NCBI GenBank assembly: GCA_002027195.1
Contig: MWJO01000004.1
Location: 1 to 64,000 of the forward strand
Direction: 5' to 3'
Source of the DNA: Streptomyces sp. GKU 895
GTDB lineage: Bacteria > Actinomycetota > Actinomycetes > Streptomycetales > Streptomycetaceae
Length of the DNA: 64,000 nt
The notes under the pieces were generated by a model. It was not told where the DNA came from. It ran no database searches and worked only from the letters and a program-made list of their open reading frames with translations. Of the stretch, positions 50,649 through 59,783 are shown piece by piece; position 1 is the stretch's first letter, and the number at the start of each line of letters is the position of its first letter. The position numbers and the translations under genes were made by a program.

Positions 50649-53552
50649 TCAGGGCGTGGACGTCGGAGGAGCGGGCGCTTCCGGGTCGGGGACCAGGACG
50701 GCGAGGACCCGCATCAGGGGGCGGCCGGTGGTCAGTAGCGAGTCCGCGAGCGAGGCGAGGGACTTTTTCGTCCGCTCACCGGCGAGGGTGAGCTGCTCCC
50801 AGTCGCCCAGACGGGCCTTGTAGTCGTCGATCGGCTTGCGCAGCGGCTCGTCCCAGGCGTCGCGGTGCCGGTCGAGGAATTGCTCGGCGGCGGCCAGTGC
50901 GTCGGGGATGCCGGCCTCCAGCGCCGGCGCCGGTTCGCTGTGGCGCATCGGGTTGGCCATGGTCGGTCCGACCCCGGAGCGGTGCAGCAGCCCGACCATG
51001 TCGTCCTCGACCGTGCCGCCCCGCGTCACGCCCATCCACTTGACGACGGTCGGACGGCCCAGCGCGTTGGAGTAGACGCCCTGCACGAGGTACGTGGGCT
51101 CGGGCACGTCCGCCGTGATGATCAGCGCCTCCTGTCGGCCCAGGCGTACCAGGACCTTGTCGGTGAGCCACTCCACCACCGGATGCAGATCCGTGAGCAG
51201 GGAGATCTCCGGCCAGCTGGACGTGGACGACTCGCGGGCCCGCTTCAGGGAGTGCTCGGCGAGCCGACGGTTGAAGGTCACCAACAGCCGCTCGCGCAGG
51301 CGCTGTTCGCGTACGTAGTCCAGCGGGAGCGCCTTGAGGCGGTGCACCAGGTCGGTGGGCGGGCGGAACGACAGCAGGCCCGACTCGGTGTCGCGGTGCA
51401 GGTCCAGGCTGGTGGTCGCGTCGGGGAACACCTCGCTCAGCGCCTCGTCGAGGAACTCGGCGGTCGACGTGAACAGCCGAGGTACCGCCGCGTTGCCCGG
51501 TGCGGACGTGCCGGCGCCCTTTCCTCCGGCGTCCTGTGGATCGGCGTTCTCCGCGCCCGGTTCGGCGTCACCCACCGAACCGAAGAAGTCCGCCAGGAAG
51601 TCGTCCATGGCCGCGTCCGCCTCGGCCTCCGCCCGGTGCGCGTCCAGCGACTCGTCCACCGTACGGCCGCGCAGCAGATCCTGGATGAGAGACTTCTCCT
51701 CGGCCTCCGCCCGGTACAGGCCCGTCACCGCCTCTGCCGTGCCCAGTGCCCGGTGCGCCTGGTCCTCCCGGTCCAGCAGCCGCTCCGCAACCACCGTGTC
51801 GTCCTTCGCGCCCTCCACCTCACTGGTGAGGATCAGCGCGCGGAACTGCGGCTGGTGCGCCTGCCCGTACCGGTCGATACGGCCGTTGCGCTGCTCGATG
51901 CGGATGAGCGACCACGGCACGTCGTAGTGGATCAGCTGGTGGCACTGGCGGTGCAGGTTGACGCCCTCGGACGCCACATCGCCGGTCAGCAGCACGCGTA
52001 CGGGCGTGTCCGCCAGGCCGAAGTCCTCCACGCACTGCATCTGCTGCTCGTCCGACAGGCCGCCGTGCATCACCCGCGTCGACTCCTCGGCCGCCCGGCC
52101 CCGGAAGCCGAGCGCGGCCGGCAGCACCGTACGCAGCCACTCCAGGGTCTGCACCCGCTCGGAGAAGACCACCACCCGCACGTCCGTCTTGGGGCCGATA
52201 CCGATCGCCTTCAGCTGCTCGACCAGCGCAGCGAACTTCGCCGAGTCCGCCTCCGTCATCGGTGCCACCAGCTCCTGGAGCGTGCGCAGCGCGGCGAGTT
52301 CGGCGCGGGTCGCCGTCGGTTCGTCTTTCTTCTCCAGCGTCTTGATGCGCGCGGTGACCGTCGCCTTCAGGGCGGCGTGCGAGGACAGGAACGACTTCAG
52401 CAGCGTGTACGGGAAGAGGGGTACGCCGCTCACCGAGGTGCCGTTCTCCCCGGGCAGCCAGACGGCCGCCAGCTCCTCGAAGATCTTCTCCTCGGCGGGT
52501 GTCGCCGCGCACCGCACCGACTGCGAGGGGCCCCGGTCCGCCCACTGGCCCTTCATCTGCTCGCGGACCTCGGGGCTGATCTTCGTACGGCGGATGAAGA
52601 GGTGCTCGATGTCCTCGGCGCGGTAGTGCTCCGGATCACGGATTGCCGCCGGGTCGAGGAGGCCGATCAGCTCCGCGAACGACTTCGCGTCACCGTTGTG
52701 CGGGGTCGCCGAGGCCAGGATCAGGGCGTCCGTGCGCGGAGCGAGGATCTGCGCGAGCTGGTTGCGCAGGGAGCCGCGGTTGATCAGGTTGTGCGACTCG
52801 TCGATGACGACCGCGTCCCAGTTGATGCGCTCCAGGTGGTGCTTGTACTGGTCGGTGTTCTTCAGGGTGTCGATCGAGACGATGACCCGCTTGAAGTACG
52901 TGAACGGGTTCCGGCCCGCCGGGATCTCCCGCTGGATCCGCTCGATGCCGACCGAGTCCAGCCGTACGAGAGGGATCGCGAACCGGGTCCACAGCTCGTG
53001 CTGGAACTGCTCCAGGACGTGCTGCGGCGTGACCACCAGAATGCGCTCACCGCGCCCGCGACGGATCAGCTCGGCAAGCGTCAGACCGATCTCCAGGGTC
53101 TTGCCGAGCCCCACGACGTCGGCGATCAGCAGCCGCGGGCGCAGGTTGCGGCCCGACAGGGCCAGCTCGGCGGGGCGGCGCTGGTAGGGCAGGGAGTCGA
53201 GGAGGAACGAGTCGGCGAGGGCCAATCGGCGCTCGGACTGGGGGAGTGCGGTCTTGCGCAGGACCGCCTCCAGGAAGAGACGGGAGCGGCGGAAGTTCGA
53301 CGACTCGTCCCGGACCAGCTTCGTACGGCGGGGGTCGATCAGCTCGATCGTGTCCAGGCCCGTGAAGAACACGGCTTCCTGGTCCCGTACGAAGTCGGAC
53401 ACGCCGACGACATCGACCTTCGCGCCGTCGTGCTCGGTCCGTACGGAGTTCCGCACGAGCCACACCTCGTCGCGCACGAAGACCTGCGCGCCTGCCGGAA
53501 ACTGGTCCTCCCCGGAACCCACCGGTGCGGTGCTGCTCTGTTGGGCGGTCAC
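50649..53552 (-). CDS. SNF2-family helicase (DrmD-like)
   Basis: This is a 967-residue superfamily 2 DNA translocase. Walker A DVVGLGKTLE lies near residue 146, VIDESHN near 250, SATPHNGDA follows, and motif VI QRNGRIDRYGQ lies near 557. The C-terminal ~350 residues contain helical and acidic segments and end in a Pro-rich tail. It is like the DrmD helicase of class 1 DISARM and the RapA-like SNF2 group. GTG 53552 with GGGAGG upstream is the start. The downstream gene encodes the Eco57I-like methylase; together they likely form one restriction-like system in which the helicase acts on unmodified DNA. Confidence 0.9.
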   Translation of the reverse strand: MTAQQSSTAPVGSGEDQFPAGAQVFVRDEVWLVRNSVRTEHDGAKVDVVGVSDFVRDQEAVFFTGLDTIELIDPRRTKLVRDESSNFRRSRLFLEAVLRKTALPQSERRLALADSFLLDSLPYQRRPAELALSGRNLRPRLLIADVVGLGKTLEIGLTLAELIRRGRGERILVVTPQHVLEQFQHELWTRFAIPLVRLDSVGIERIQREIPAGRNPFTYFKRVIVSIDTLKNTDQYKHHLERINWDAVVIDESHNLINRGSLRNQLAQILAPRTDALILASATPHNGDAKSFAELIGLLDPAAIRDPEHYRAEDIEHLFIRRTKISPEVREQMKGQWADRGPSQSVRCAATPAEEKIFEELAAVWLPGENGTSVSGVPLFPYTLLKSFLSSHAALKATVTARIKTLEKKDEPTATRAELAALRTLQELVAPMTEADSAKFAALVEQLKAIGIGPKTDVRVVVFSERVQTLEWLRTVLPAALGFRGRAAEESTRVMHGGLSDEQQMQCVEDFGLADTPVRVLLTGDVASEGVNLHRQCHQLIHYDVPWSLIRIEQRNGRIDRYGQAHQPQFRALILTSEVEGAKDDTVVAERLLDREDQAHRALGTAEAVTGLYRAEAEEKSLIQDLLRGRTVDESLDAHRAEAEADAAMDDFLADFFGSVGDAEPGAENADPQDAGGKGAGTSAPGNAAVPRLFTSTAEFLDEALSEVFPDATTSLDLHRDTESGLLSFRPPTDLVHRLKALPLDYVREQRLRERLLVTFNRRLAEHSLKRARESSTSSWPEISLLTDLHPVVEWLTDKVLVRLGRQEALIITADVPEPTYLVQGVYSNALGRPTVVKWMGVTRGGTVEDDMVGLLHRSGVGPTMANPMRHSEPAPALEAGIPDALAAAEQFLDRHRDAWDEPLRKPIDDYKARLGDWEQLTLAGERTKKSLASLADSLLTTGRPLMRVLAVLVPDPEAPAPPTSTP

Positions 53553-53758
53553 CCGCTGCCTCCCGTGTCCGTCATGCTGTGCTGTTGTCGCGGTCGATGT
53601 CGGCTCGGAACGACGTACCGCTCACGCTGTTGTACCGCTCCACTGTGCCGTATGGGCGGCAAAGCGCGTGAACCACCCTCACCGGGACAGACGCGCAGGT
53701 CAATGACTCATGGTGGGCAGAGGGGGCGGCAAGGCTCGGGAAGGTGCACAGCGGAGAG

Positions 53759-55024
53759 TCAGAAGGCTGCCCGTGCTGCGTATGCCTCGCGCAGCTGCTG
53801 GGCTGTGCGTCGGGCCTGTGCGGAGTGGCGCAGGGAACGGGCCGGTGACCGGCCGCTAGGACGAGCCGGCCGGGGGGCGTCCTGCGCTTTGTCCTGCTCG
53901 TCCTGCGCGGTCTGCGGCGTCGGGGCTGCCGGCTTCGACTGCCCAGGCGGTTCCTCTTGCCGAGCCTGGTGCGGCGATGTGAGGAACATGGTGCGTTGGC
54001 CGTCTGAGGCGGACTCTTGCGCGGACGTGGGCACAGAAGGTGCCTCGTCCGAGAGCGGCGCATCAGTCTGATCGGACAGAGCGGGAGGGGCAGGCACAAC
54101 GGCTTGCGACACCGGTGCCGGTAGCAGCGTCGGGAACTCCTGGGACGGCGCGACGGTGTAGGTGGTGAGCCGCCGACGTGCTTGGGCGAGCTTCAGCCCC
54201 TGCGCCTCGACGAGGGCACGGCACTGCTGGACGACTTCAGTGACCGTGGGCCTGTCCCGCGCTTGATGGGACAGCATCGCCGCCAACAGGGGGACCAGCT
54301 CGGACGGTGCCCCGGTCAGATCTGGGGTAGTGGCCGGATCGGTCACCATGTGGAAGAGCACGTGGATGTTGTTCGCCTGGTAAGGCAGGTGGCCCGTCGC
54401 AGCGAACAGCAGCACCGCCCCGAGCGCATAGACATCAACGGCGCTCGTCAGCGGCTTCACACCGGTGGCCTGCTCGGGCGGCATGCACGACGGGGTGCCG
54501 ACGACGGTGTTGGCGGCGGTGAGGGAAACGCTCGACTCGGCGAAGACGGCGAGACCGAAGTCGATGATCTTGGGGCCGTTCGGCCCGAGGAGAATGTTCG
54601 CAGGCTTCAGGTCACGGTGCAGCAACCCCTGCTTGTGTACATAGCCGAGGCCCTCGGCGATGGTCGCGCCGAGCGAGAGGACGAGCAGCGCGGGCAGTGG
54701 GCCGTGAGTCATTACGTGCTTGCCGAGGTCTGGGCCCTCCACGTACTCGGTCGCCAGCCACGGCTCGTCCGCGTCCGCGTCCGCGTCGAGGAGCTGTGCG
54801 ATGCGTGCGCCCCAGACCGTCTTCAGGATCTCGATCTCCTGCGCGAAGCGCAGTCGCGACGTCGAGTCGACGACTGACGGCTTGATGACCTTCACCGCGG
54901 CGGGCTCGCCCCCGGGCGACTCACCGAGATACACCTGCCCCATCCCGCCCTGCCCGATCCGGCCCAACAACTCGAAGCCACCGATCTGCGCCGGATCCTC
55001 TGGGCTGAGCGGAGTCGTCTGCAC
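53759..55024 (-). CDS. Ser/Thr protein kinase (Hanks type), soluble
   Basis: This is a 421-residue eukaryotic-like kinase. The Gly-rich loop GRIGQGGMGQVYLGE, the Lys in AAVKVIK, the catalytic HRDLKPANIL and the DFG motif DFGLA are all present. The kinase domain ends near 280. The rest is a Pro/Ala/Gln-rich disordered tail with no membrane segment or sensor domain, so the enzyme is probably cytoplasmic. Residues DADADAD near 105 come from a 6-bp repeat. GTG 55024 is the start. It stands between the SNF2/methylase pair and the GmrSD-type gene; Streptomyces defence loci (for example Pgl/BREX) often carry a kinase, which makes a link possible. Confidence 0.9.
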   Translation of the reverse strand: MQTTPLSPEDPAQIGGFELLGRIGQGGMGQVYLGESPGGEPAAVKVIKPSVVDSTSRLRFAQEIEILKTVWGARIAQLLDADADADEPWLATEYVEGPDLGKHVMTHGPLPALLVLSLGATIAEGLGYVHKQGLLHRDLKPANILLGPNGPKIIDFGLAVFAESSVSLTAANTVVGTPSCMPPEQATGVKPLTSAVDVYALGAVLLFAATGHLPYQANNIHVLFHMVTDPATTPDLTGAPSELVPLLAAMLSHQARDRPTVTEVVQQCRALVEAQGLKLAQARRRLTTYTVAPSQEFPTLLPAPVSQAVVPAPPALSDQTDAPLSDEAPSVPTSAQESASDGQRTMFLTSPHQARQEEPPGQSKPAAPTPQTAQDEQDKAQDAPRPARPSGRSPARSLRHSAQARRTAQQLREAYAARAAF

Positions 55025-55173
55025 GTCTGTCCTCGGGTCGGATCCGTACGTCGAAAGCCGGTGGATCGGGTGTGCAATAAGCTAGCCGATCAGGCCGGCA
55101 GGCCGTCTCCTCCTGGCACATCTATGGGACGGCAGCGAGCACACGCTTCTGGCTTTGCAGCGCGCTGCCCACG

Positions 55174-57024
55174 TCACCTGCTGTCGGGCTCTGGTGTCAC
55201 TGGGGCGGCGAGCAGCTGGTCTGCCAGCGGCCATATACCCAGAGCCAGCGATGCGAGATGGGCGCCTCGTGCGCTGATGCGATGCTCGTTCCAGGCAGAG
55301 GCCCAGCCGTTGATCTCGGCGGTCGGTGGCGGATTGAGCAGCGTGCCGTGGGTGAGCCGAAGGAGACTGTGCTCGCTGAGCCACTTCCGTTTGTCGTCCC
55401 AGGCCATGTTGCCCAGCGCGGGATTCAGGCGGGCTGTGACCAAGGTCAGGTTGCCGAGAGTGTGAACCAGTTCGTCGCGGTCGGCGCCCTCGGAGGGATC
55501 GTCGTCGAGGGGAGGCCAATTGTCGCGCCAGCTTTGCGGCATGACATGCTCAATAGTCAGCTTTGCCCCGAGCTGCTCGCCGACAGGGACGGTGAGCTGC
55601 TCAGTATGGTCCGTGCGCAGCTCGTCCTCAAGGGCCTCAAGGAGGATGCGGACACGGTGGCGGTAGAGGCGCGTGTAGATGGGGTCTTGTTCCAGCGCGG
55701 TACGGAATTCCATGTCGGTGGGCCACTGGCGGTGGTGGCCCTGCATGGCTGAGAGCGCTTTGATGATCACTTCGTCCGCGTGCTCGGGTTGCCGGGACGC
55801 AGCTGTGACGAGGTCCCGGAAGACGTTGTTGTAGTCACGGCTGCTCAGGTTGAGGATCGCCCGGCGGACGAGGTAGCTGTCAATCGCCCGGATGGCACGG
55901 TGTCGCCGCTCCGTCGGCAGTACGGCGTCGTCGAGGCCGTAGAGGAAGAGGAGCAGGGGCATCGGGGTGGAGGTCTGCATGACCTTCATCCGATAAAGGA
56001 AACGGCCCTCAATGCCGTGCAGCGGGTGCTGGTCGATCCGTTCGTAGATCTCGGCGTACCGAGCGAGTTCGGCGAAGACATCTTCGCTGGGAGCGCTGGC
56101 CGAGTTCAGCCAGGACTCGAACTCCTTGAACAGGGAAGAAGCGGTGAACTCGCGCCCTGTGCGCATCGTTAGCCAGTAGGTCAGGAAGACATCGAGGCGG
56201 CTGCGCGTGATTCGGCCGGTCGTCTGCTCGGTGCGCCACTCATCCTGGTCGAAGGGGGCCCAGTACGCCTTGTAGAGCCGGTCGACGTCCGCTCCGGAAT
56301 GTTCGGCGTTGCGAAAGAGGAGGTTCTTGATCAGATCCGCATGTTCCAGAGGCGTACCGCGGCTGTTGAGCGTCTCGAAGACAACCTGCGCGTCGTCGTG
56401 CTCCTCCAGGTCGATGATGACGAGACGCAGTTGCTCCCGCATCGTCTGCACGAGCATTCCGAGGCGTTCGTGCGGCTCAGGACATTCCGCCAGCCACGCG
56501 TCGATCTCCTGCTGAAAATAGGCGACAGCCCCAGCGAGACGGCCGTCACCTCCCTCTCCGAGCATCACAGAGCGGAACTCGTCGCGATCGGCGTTGGTGG
56601 GCCAGACCTTGTAGCGATGGTCCGGATGCTGGCCGCTGTCGAACAGGTCTTCGTCGTTCTCCAGAAACTTGCTCAGCAGCCGAACCGACCTCTCGTGATC
56701 CCGCGCCGTCGCCGACAGCCGGGCCGCGAACAGAAACAGCTGAAGTGTCGTCAACCGCTGCTGGCCGTCGATGACCTGCCGGGTCTCTAGGCTCGACGAA
56801 AGGTAGGGCGTCTCATCGAAGACCACCGCGCCTAGGAAGTGCGGTGCCACCGTGTCTCCGGTCTGCGCCGCCCGTTCGACCCGCTCAACGGTGCGCCGAA
56901 TGTCCTCCCACAGGGCTGCCCAGTTGTCGTCCCTGTCCCACACATATGGCCGCTGGAACAAGGGCACCGTGTACCGGATGTCCCTGCCGAAGATGCGCCG
57001 AAGGTCGACGGTGTCCGCTCTCAT
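55174..57024 (-). CDS. GmrSD-type DUF262/DUF1524 endonuclease
   Basis: This is a 616-residue fused type IV restriction protein. The DUF262 half has IRYTVPLFQRPYVWDRDD and the DGQQRLTT loop (DGQQR at 86-90 from this start) for NTP binding. The C-terminal DUF1524 half carries the HNH-like motif IEHVMPQSW followed by HTLGNLTLVTARLN, which binds metal and cuts DNA. Relatives cleave DNA with glucosylated or other modified cytosine. ATG 57024 gives the usual opening MRADTVDLRRIFG; a GTG at 57039 would add five residues. It is the last gene of the island before the IS-split thioesterase gene. Confidence 0.9.
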   Translation of the reverse strand: MRADTVDLRRIFGRDIRYTVPLFQRPYVWDRDDNWAALWEDIRRTVERVERAAQTGDTVAPHFLGAVVFDETPYLSSSLETRQVIDGQQRLTTLQLFLFAARLSATARDHERSVRLLSKFLENDEDLFDSGQHPDHRYKVWPTNADRDEFRSVMLGEGGDGRLAGAVAYFQQEIDAWLAECPEPHERLGMLVQTMREQLRLVIIDLEEHDDAQVVFETLNSRGTPLEHADLIKNLLFRNAEHSGADVDRLYKAYWAPFDQDEWRTEQTTGRITRSRLDVFLTYWLTMRTGREFTASSLFKEFESWLNSASAPSEDVFAELARYAEIYERIDQHPLHGIEGRFLYRMKVMQTSTPMPLLLFLYGLDDAVLPTERRHRAIRAIDSYLVRRAILNLSSRDYNNVFRDLVTAASRQPEHADEVIIKALSAMQGHHRQWPTDMEFRTALEQDPIYTRLYRHRVRILLEALEDELRTDHTEQLTVPVGEQLGAKLTIEHVMPQSWRDNWPPLDDDPSEGADRDELVHTLGNLTLVTARLNPALGNMAWDDKRKWLSEHSLLRLTHGTLLNPPPTAEINGWASAWNEHRISARGAHLASLALGIWPLADQLLAAPVTPEPDSR

Positions 57025-57429
57025 GGCCCCCCACATCACTCGCGTCTCACAACACGGTATCGATCTCCGGGCCCGGTCTCAGGACGACCGGTGAACTGCT
57101 CCGGCGAGCAGCGTGCGGACGCATCCCATCCGGCGAGGATTGAGCCACGATGAGTAACAGACCCGCAGGCATGGCAGCAAGAAACCGACGCGGACATCTT
57201 GGAGCGCACCAGCAGACTCTCTTTGGGCGGGTCATAGTCTGCCCGAGGTCATCCTCAACGACATCGAGGCACTCGGGCTGATGATGTCGGCCGAGCGGGC
57301 GGACCTGGAGGTCTGCGCCAGCTATCACGACGACGTAGCCGAAGTGCCCTGCCCGATCGTCACGTACAACGCCGACAAGGACCCCCTGGTGGACCCGGAG
57401 GCCATGGACTCCTGGGTGCAGCGCACTAA

Positions 57430-58309
57430 CTGGCTCTAACGAATGCGAGTTGACCACGGGAGTGTCGGCTTGATCGCTCATTGATGAGGACATGGGGAAG
57501 CGTCAGTCGCGCCCGCGGATCGTGTCGGACGAACTGTGGTCGCTCATCGAGCCGTTGCTGCCCGAGCAACCGCCGAAGCACGTGGAAGGGCGGCCGCGGG
57601 TGCCCGACCGGCCGGCCCTGTGCGGCATCCTGTTCGTCCTGCACACCGGCATCCAGTGGGAGTACCTGACCCAGGAGTTGGGCTTCGGCTGGGCATGACC
57701 TGCTGGCGCCGACTGGCGACCTGGAACGAAGCCGGCGTCTGGGACCAACTGCACCAGCTGCTGCTGAACAAGCTGCGGTCGAAGAACCAGTTGGACTGGT
57801 CGCTGCGGTGATCGACTCTTCCCACGTCCGGCCCGCACGCAGGGGCCCAAAAGCGGACCCAGCCCGGACCGCGCACGACCGGGCAGCAAGCACCACATCA
57901 TTACCGACGGCCAGGGAATCCCGCTCGCGGTGTCACTGACGGGCGGCAACCGCAACGACGTCACCCAACTGTTGCCGCTGTGGGACAAGATTCCGTCAGT
58001 GGCCGGTGTCGTCGGACGGCCACGCAGGCGCCCCGACATGCTCTTCGCCGACCGCGGCTACGACCACAACAAATATCGGCGACTGCTTCGGCAGCGCGGC
58101 ATCCGGCCCGCGACCGCCGAACGCGGCCAGCCGCACGGCACCGGCCTGGGCGCCTTCCGCTGGGTCGTCGAGCGCACCATCTCCTGGCTGCACGGCTTCC
58201 GCCGCCTGTTGCATCCGCTGGGAACGACGCGACGACATCCATGAAGCCTTCCTCGGCCTCGCCGTCTGCCTAATCACGCACCGCCACGTCCAGAGGCTTT
58301 GTTAGGGCC
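57430..58309 (+). mobile_element. IS5-family insertion sequence, about 880 bp
   Basis: The element lies between direct repeats ACTAA (57425-57429 and 58310-58314), which also mark the break in the thioesterase gene. Imperfect terminal inverted repeats are GGCTCTAACGAA at the left (57432-57443) and CTTTGTTAGGGCC at the right end (58297-58309). The internal gene is a decayed DDE transposase. The exact target-duplication length could be shorter than five bases, because the ends are slightly ambiguous. Confidence 0.75.
57492..58305 (+). pseudogene. IS5-family transposase, multiply frameshifted
   Basis: The coding frame is broken at least three times. The first piece, from ATG 57492, reads MGKRQSRPRIVSDELWSLIE and stops at 57698. 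The next piece has MTCWRRLATWNEAGVWDQLH. A third reads HHIITDGQGIPLAVSLTGGN, MLFADRGYDH (catalytic Asp) and WVVERTISWLHG (catalytic Glu). The end RRDDIHEAFLGLAVCLI appears in another frame. All pieces fit one DDE transposase of about 270 residues. One frameshift in such elements can be programmed, but several indels show loss of function. The element cannot move by itself. Confidence 0.8.
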
Positions 58310-58470
58310 ACTAAGTCCTACCTCGACAACCGCCTCTTCCGGGGCGGCCACTTCTTCCTCCACGAGGAGACGACGACCATCACCGCGGACTTCGTCCGCC
58401 TGCCGCTCGGTCGGGCCGCGGTGGCCTGCTCCACGCTGTGAACAACTCGACACCGAAAGGGAATCCGACA

Positions 58471-58800
58471 TGACTCTGGCCAACCCCAATGACGAGACCG
58501 ACCCGGCAGCCCGGCGCAAGCGTGTCGAGGAGCTGTGGGCGCCCGACGGCATCTACGCCAACGTCATCGCCGTCGTCTTCCGGCCATGAGGCCATCGCCG
58601 CCCAAGTCGGATACGCCCACGACGCCTACGACACCCTGCGGTTCAACTGGGTGATGGCGTTGGAGGCCGCCGGCGTCCTGGAGGCCGTCGCCTTCGGCTT
58701 CGACTGCGTGACCCCGGACGACGAGGGTCGGATCGTCGCCGACCGCCAGTACTTCGACACCCCGCTCAGCTATGGTCCCGGCGCCCGGAGAAGCCGCCTG
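58471..58800 (+). pseudogene. SnoaL/NTF2-like gene remnant, frameshifted
   Basis: From ATG 58471 the frame reads MTLANPNDETDPAARRKRVE, then ELWAPDGIYANV, and stops at 58587. The homologous continuation GHEAIAAQVGYAHDAYDTLR, FNWVMALEAAGVLEAVAFGF and DDEGRIVADRQYF lies in another frame. Its layout parallels the intact SnoaL-like protein at 59784-60557 (WTPDGLHH, LSFNWLM, LDNEGRIIAD). The end runs into the convergent XRE regulator gene. It is probably a decayed paralogue or ancestor of the downstream gene. Confidence 0.65.
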
Positions 58801-58807
58801 ACCTGCT

Positions 58808-59626
58808 CTACTCCGCAGCGGCGTGCACACGGGTCAGAAGTGCCCCCGTGTCCGCGTCGGCCGGCAGGAACGTCTCGACGGCCAGTTCGGCGACCGTCAC
58901 GTCCAGCGGCATGCCGAAGGTGGCGATCGTGCAGAACAGGGAGAGCTCTATGTCCCGGTAGCGCAGGCGTAGCGGCAGGGTCAGGTCGGTGTTGTCGCTG
59001 TGCGGTGGGTGAGTGGGCTCGGGGCCCGCCGGATATGTGCACAGCTCGTCGTACAGCTCCGACAGGCCCGGCTCGGCGGTGAGTTCCACGCGTCGGCGCA
59101 GCCGCTGCATCAACTGCGCCCGCCAGTCGGGGAAGTTGAGGATGCGCGGCTGCATGCCCTCGGGGTGCAGGGCGAGGCGGAGTGCGTTGACCGGGGAGCG
59201 CAGCAGATGGGGCGCGGCGCCCTCCGCGAAGAGCGCGAAGCCGCTGTTGCTGAGCACGATGTTCCAGTGGCGGTCCACCACGAGGGCCGGGAAGGGTTCG
59301 TGCCCCGACAGGATCTGGCGGAGCGCATCGTGTACGGGGCGCATCTCGGCTGCATCCAGGGGAGAGTCCGTGTAGGCGGGCGCGTAGCCGGCGGCCAGCA
59401 GGAGCTGGTTCTGGTCGCGCAACGCCAGTTCGAGGTGGCGGCCCAGTCGCAGCACCATCTCGCGGCTGGGCTTGGAACGCCCGGTCTCCAGGAAGCTGAG
59501 GTGACGCGCGGAGATCTCGGCCCGGGTGGCCAGTGCGAGCTGGCTGTAGCCCCGCTGCTCCCGCCACTGCCGCAGCAGCTCGCCCACGGGGCGGGCCACT
59601 TGTCGGCTCACCTGCACCTCGGTCAT
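58808..59626 (-). CDS. XRE-family regulator with MmyB-like ligand-binding domain
   Basis: This is a 272-residue protein. The N-terminal helix-turn-helix (about 10-70) is seen in LLRQWREQRGYSQLALATRA and HLSFLETGRSKPSREMVLRL. The C-terminal ~190 residues match the MmyB-like pattern with PALVVDRHWNIVLSNSGFAL and LNFPDWRAQL. Members often regulate a neighbouring dehydrogenase, transporter or SnoaL-like gene. ATG 59626 is preferred; other ATGs a few codons upstream are close and share the GGTGAAGAG region. It is the natural candidate to control the MFS/SnoaL unit on the same strand upstream. Confidence 0.88.
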   Translation of the reverse strand: MTEVQVSRQVARPVGELLRQWREQRGYSQLALATRAEISARHLSFLETGRSKPSREMVLRLGRHLELALRDQNQLLLAAGYAPAYTDSPLDAAEMRPVHDALRQILSGHEPFPALVVDRHWNIVLSNSGFALFAEGAAPHLLRSPVNALRLALHPEGMQPRILNFPDWRAQLMQRLRRRVELTAEPGLSELYDELCTYPAGPEPTHPPHSDNTDLTLPLRLRYRDIELSLFCTIATFGMPLDVTVAELAVETFLPADADTGALLTRVHAAAE

Positions 59627-59783
59627 CTCTTCACCCTGCATCATTCCGGGCGTTGGGGACAACGGCGGAAGACGGTCGCCCGAGCGGGCCGCGAGCGCCG
59701 ACGGGGACACAGCTCACCGACCGTCGTGTCCCGGCCCGCGGTGCCTGCGGGTCGCCGAAGGGGACCAGCCCCATATCGGTGGC

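Larger units (their letters stand above)
57142..58441 (+). pseudogene. Thioesterase II gene split by an IS element
   Basis: Two separated pieces form one gene. The left piece reads DADILERTSRL, then after a frameshift LPEVILNDIEALGLMMSAER, VPCPIVTYNADKDPLVDPEA and DSWVQRT. It is followed by the IS at 57430-58309. The right piece resumes as TKSYLDNRLFRGGHFFLHEE and ends at TGA 58441. Joined across the ACTAA duplication this gives the C-terminal half of a type II thioesterase, which edits polyketide or peptide synthases; the catalytic His is in GGHFFLHE. The 5' part with the GHSMG motif is missing. It is a relic of a secondary-metabolite gene, now dead. Confidence 0.75.

Noticed and set aside
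45322..53552. Complete DISARM or BREX system
   Set aside because: No drmA/B/C, pglZ, brxC or brxL-like gene lies beside the pair; only the drmD/drmMI-like part is supported.
48346..54071. 825- and 1068-residue plus-strand frames
   Set aside because: Antisense shadows of the methylase and SNF2 helicase genes.
15203..57040. Search for CRISPR arrays or cas genes in the island
   Set aside because: No regularly spaced direct repeats and no Cas-like protein were seen.
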